From: Arthrobacter_M sp030063245
GTDB lineage: Bacteria > Actinomycetota > Actinomycetes > Actinomycetales > Micrococcaceae
NCBI RefSeq assembly: GCF_051131705.1
Contig: NZ_CP180316.1
Location: 186,001-250,000, forward strand
Reading direction: 5' to 3'
Length of the DNA stretch: 64,000 nt
Below the pieces are notes generated by a model. It was not told the origin of the DNA. It saw only the letters and a list, made by a program, of their open reading frames with translations, and searched no databases. The translations under genes and the position numbers were made by a program. Positions 62,095-64,000 of the stretch are shown here, piece after piece. Positions within the stretch are counted from its first letter, which is position 1. The number at the start of each line of letters is the position of its first letter.

Positions 62095-63231
62095 ATGCCT
62101 GACATCTCCACCGCAGCAACATCCCGCCGCGTCCGCGATCTTGCCAAGGCGGTGCTGTCGCCCGTCCGGCTTCAGTTGGCCGGGAAGGCCGCGCTCGCCG
62201 CCGGGCTCGCGTGGTATGTCGCACCTTTCATGCCAGGGTCGGCACCGGAATACGCCTATTACGCGCCGTTCGGCGCGCTGATCAGCATGTACCCCACCGT
62301 GGCTGGGTCCGCCAGGCAGGGACTGCAGAGCCTCATCGGGCTGCTGATCGGCATAATCCTGGCCTTTGGCCTGACGGTTTTCGGTCATCCGATGCCGTGG
62401 ACGGTAGGGGTCGTCATCGGGATCGGCGTGCTGCTGGCAGGAATTCCCCGGCTCGGCGCGGGCCGGGACTGGATTCCCATGGCCGCACTCTTTGTGCTGG
62501 TGATCGGGGGGTCCGATGTCGTGGACTTTTCCTTCGGATACCTGCTGCAGACAGGTGTCGGTGTGGTCATTGGGCTGCTGGTGAATCTGCTTATTTTCCC
62601 GCCCCTGCGCCTCAACGCGGCCGCGGCAAGCCTGGATCAGCACCGGATGGCGCTGGCCGGCCAGCTTGAAGACATGGGCGCGGCGCTGACGGAGACCTGG
62701 CCGCCGGACCATGAGGACTGGTCCAGGCGCAGCGACCGTTTGGCCGAGGCCGCCCACGGTGTCCGGCAGGCCGTGTCCGACGCCGATCTGAGCCGGCAGA
62801 TTAACCCGCGCCGGCGGTTCCACGACCGCGACGTTGGCGCGGACTATGACCGCGTCCGCGCCCTGGAGCGAGTCACCTTCCATGTCCAGGACATCACCGA
62901 GGTGCTCGCCGATGCTATTTGGGGAACCCCGGAACTGACTCCGGTCCCGGCGGAGCTGTGCACGCCATTGAGCGGTGCGCTGAGGGCTGCCGGCTCGCTG
63001 CTGCGCACGTGGTATGAGGTCGACGCTGACGAGGCTCTGGAGGAGGCGGAAGCCGCGCTGGAGGACGTGTCCGGCCGCTATCATCGGTTGGGTTCACCGC
63101 AGAAGCCAGTGGGTGTGGCGGCGTCCGTGACCATGAGCCTGCACCGTATCCTGCGGGTCGTCCGGGCAACGAGGCCGGCTGCCGGCGCTTCCCGGGTGGC
63201 TGAGGGCACACCGGGAAGCTCTCCTCAATGA
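62095..63231 (+). CDS. FUSC/aromatic-acid-exporter-like membrane protein
   Basis: 378 residues. The first half has about six membrane helices (starting AGKAALAAGLAWYVAPFM) followed by a soluble helical domain. The layout matches the half-size FUSC/ArAE_1 proteins, proposed exporters of aromatic acids. ATG 62095 is six bases after CATACT (62083-62088), a leaderless arrangement, so it has its own promoter. Confidence 0.85.
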   Translation: MPDISTAATSRRVRDLAKAVLSPVRLQLAGKAALAAGLAWYVAPFMPGSAPEYAYYAPFGALISMYPTVAGSARQGLQSLIGLLIGIILAFGLTVFGHPMPWTVGVVIGIGVLLAGIPRLGAGRDWIPMAALFVLVIGGSDVVDFSFGYLLQTGVGVVIGLLVNLLIFPPLRLNAAAASLDQHRMALAGQLEDMGAALTETWPPDHEDWSRRSDRLAEAAHGVRQAVSDADLSRQINPRRRFHDRDVGADYDRVRALERVTFHVQDITEVLADAIWGTPELTPVPAELCTPLSGALRAAGSLLRTWYEVDADEALEEAEAALEDVSGRYHRLGSPQKPVGVAASVTMSLHRILRVVRATRPAAGASRVAEGTPGSSPQ

Positions 63232-63373
63232 GCTCCCGCAATTCCATCGAATGCTTCGCATGCTTACCTTTACCGTCGAAACCTGCTTAGAATGAAAGAG
63301 CTTGGTGTCGTACTCGGCACACCGGATCCGCTGGCGGAACCGGACATCGTCTACATCGAAAGTGAGCGCGATA

Positions 63374-63550
63374 ATGGGACTAGGCGACAAGATTAAGAAT
63401 GAAGCAGAGCACCTTGGCGGCAAGGCCAAGGAGACCGCGGGCGACGCCACGAACAATGACGATCTGAAGGCCAAGGGCATGAAGGATCAGGTAAGTGCGG
63501 ACGCAAAGAAGGTCGGCGAGAACGTCAAGGACGAGTTCAAGAAGGACTAG
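63374..63550 (+). CDS. CsbD-like stress protein
   Basis: 58-residue, Lys/Glu/Asp-rich CsbD-domain protein (GDKIKNEAEHLGGKAKETAGDATNNDDLKAKG is the usual repeat pattern). Such proteins are abundant stress-induced products of unknown activity. ATG 63374 gives the family N-terminus. The upstream 140 bp may carry its stress promoter; I could not assign sigma-factor boxes. Confidence 0.9.
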   Translation: MGLGDKIKNEAEHLGGKAKETAGDATNNDDLKAKGMKDQVSADAKKVGENVKDEFKKD

Positions 63551-63784
63551 GCCTGCGGCCGCGCGACAGCCGCGGGAGGTTAACCGTGGCCGGTTATAGG
63601 CGGCCGGGTTAAAGTGCGACGACGGCGGGTCCCGGATGGAGGCCCGCCGCCGTGCGCTCCGGTACGGACCCCCGGCCCTGCCCAACGGATCTACCCAAGG
63701 TCTGCGGTGGCAGGTAGGGTTCAAGAACGGCCATTCTCGGCAAAGCCGGGAGTGTGACCGCCGGAGCCAGCGAGGAGTCCCGCA
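63551..63784. other. Gap between csbD-like gene and dhaK
   Basis: A GC-rich hairpin is possible around 63621-63651 (GGCGGG/CCCGCC arms, no T-run). TAGGGT at about 63714-63719 is a candidate -10 for dhaK. No gene seen. Confidence 0.45.
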
Positions 63785-64000
63785 ATGAAGAAGCTCATAA
63801 ATGACCCGAAAGCCGTGGTCGTCGAATCCGTCGAGGGTTTCGGCCTCGCCCACGCCGATCTGGTCACGGTTCATCCGGACCCCATCTTTATTATGCGCAA
63901 GGATGCGCCCGTGGCGGGCAAGGTGGGGCTGGTCTCCGGCGGCGGAAGCGGCCATGAGCCGCTGCACGCCGGCTACGTGGGGACCGGGATGCTGGACGCC
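63785..64000 (+). CDS. dhaK: Dihydroxyacetone kinase DhaK subunit (5' part, cut by the window end)
   Basis: The first 72 residues begin MKKLINDPKAVVVESVEGF and contain the substrate-binding motif SGGGSGHEPLHAGYVGTGMLDA with His57, diagnostic for DhaK. DhaK binds dihydroxyacetone covalently through a later His that is outside the window. GAGGAG lies before ATG 63785. Partner genes (dhaL, dhaM) should follow. Confidence 0.9.
   Translation, partial: MKKLINDPKAVVVESVEGFGLAHADLVTVHPDPIFIMRKDAPVAGKVGLVSGGGSGHEPLHAGYVGTGMLDA

Noticed and set aside
63621..63651. GGCGGG/CCCGCC hairpin after the CsbD-like gene as a terminator
   Set aside because: No T-run follows and the stem is irregular.
1..64000. 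tRNA, rRNA and CRISPR arrays
   Set aside because: No tRNA T-arm/acceptor pattern, rRNA stretch or regularly spaced 25-40-bp repeats with unique spacers was found in the intergenic regions. The tandem arrays seen have no spacers.

Overview
The window is high-GC DNA from an actinobacterium, most likely Micrococcaceae (Arthrobacter/Pseudarthrobacter-like). The reasons are the gene order dacB - zincin - tilS - hpt - ftsH - folE - folP - folB - folK - DUF3180 - PH-domain genes - panC - lysS - lsr2 - clpC, the presence of Lsr2, an actinobacterial-type stand-alone ArgA, and many leaderless starts in which a TAnnnT -10 box lies 5-8 bases before ATG/GTG. Family assignments rest on motifs read by eye; no database search was run.

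Layout. 0-3 kb (+): a two-component system and a small acidic protein. 3-7.2 kb (-): a lipoprotein, a sortase-like lipoprotein beside a CHRD surface protein, Dps and a RelA/SpoT-domain alarmone synthetase. 7.3-16 kb (+): metabolic genes including a glutamine amidotransferase, an alpha/beta hydrolase, a PfkB kinase, an acyl-CoA dehydrogenase overlapping a kinase of the aminoglycoside-phosphotransferase fold, a HAD phosphatase, a glycerophosphodiesterase and glycerate kinase. 16-23.6 kb (mixed): NCS2 and POT transporters, a CDF exporter, phosphoglucomutase, a rhodanese and a lipid kinase. 23.7-28 kb: serS, an AraC/VOC pair, a repeat-rich intergenic stretch, a frameshifted HAD gene and ppa.

28.2-47.8 kb is a conserved housekeeping block on the + strand: D,D-carboxypeptidase, zincin, tilS, hpt, ftsH, the folate operon, membrane/PH-domain genes, panC, lysS, a 54-aa membrane protein, lsr2 and clpC. 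It ends at a very strong terminator. A large transposase gene (48.1-50.3 kb) and a probable truncated membrane-protein fragment then interrupt the chromosome before argA.

51.2-63.6 kb is an accessory block that looks like a stress or sugar-oxidation module: a GH15 glycosidase, an SDR with a C-terminal membrane helix, small membrane proteins, a MarR regulator, a gluconate-dehydrogenase-subunit-3-like protein coupled to a GMC oxidoreductase, a pyruvate-oxidase-like TPP enzyme, an enolase-superfamily enzyme, a dienelactone-hydrolase-like protein, a FUSC-type membrane protein and CsbD. The GH15 promoter and the marR intergenic region carry the same ATTGCGC/GCGCAAT palindromic element over their promoters, so the block may be one MarR regulon. 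This is my best candidate for an undescribed system. The window ends inside dhaK.
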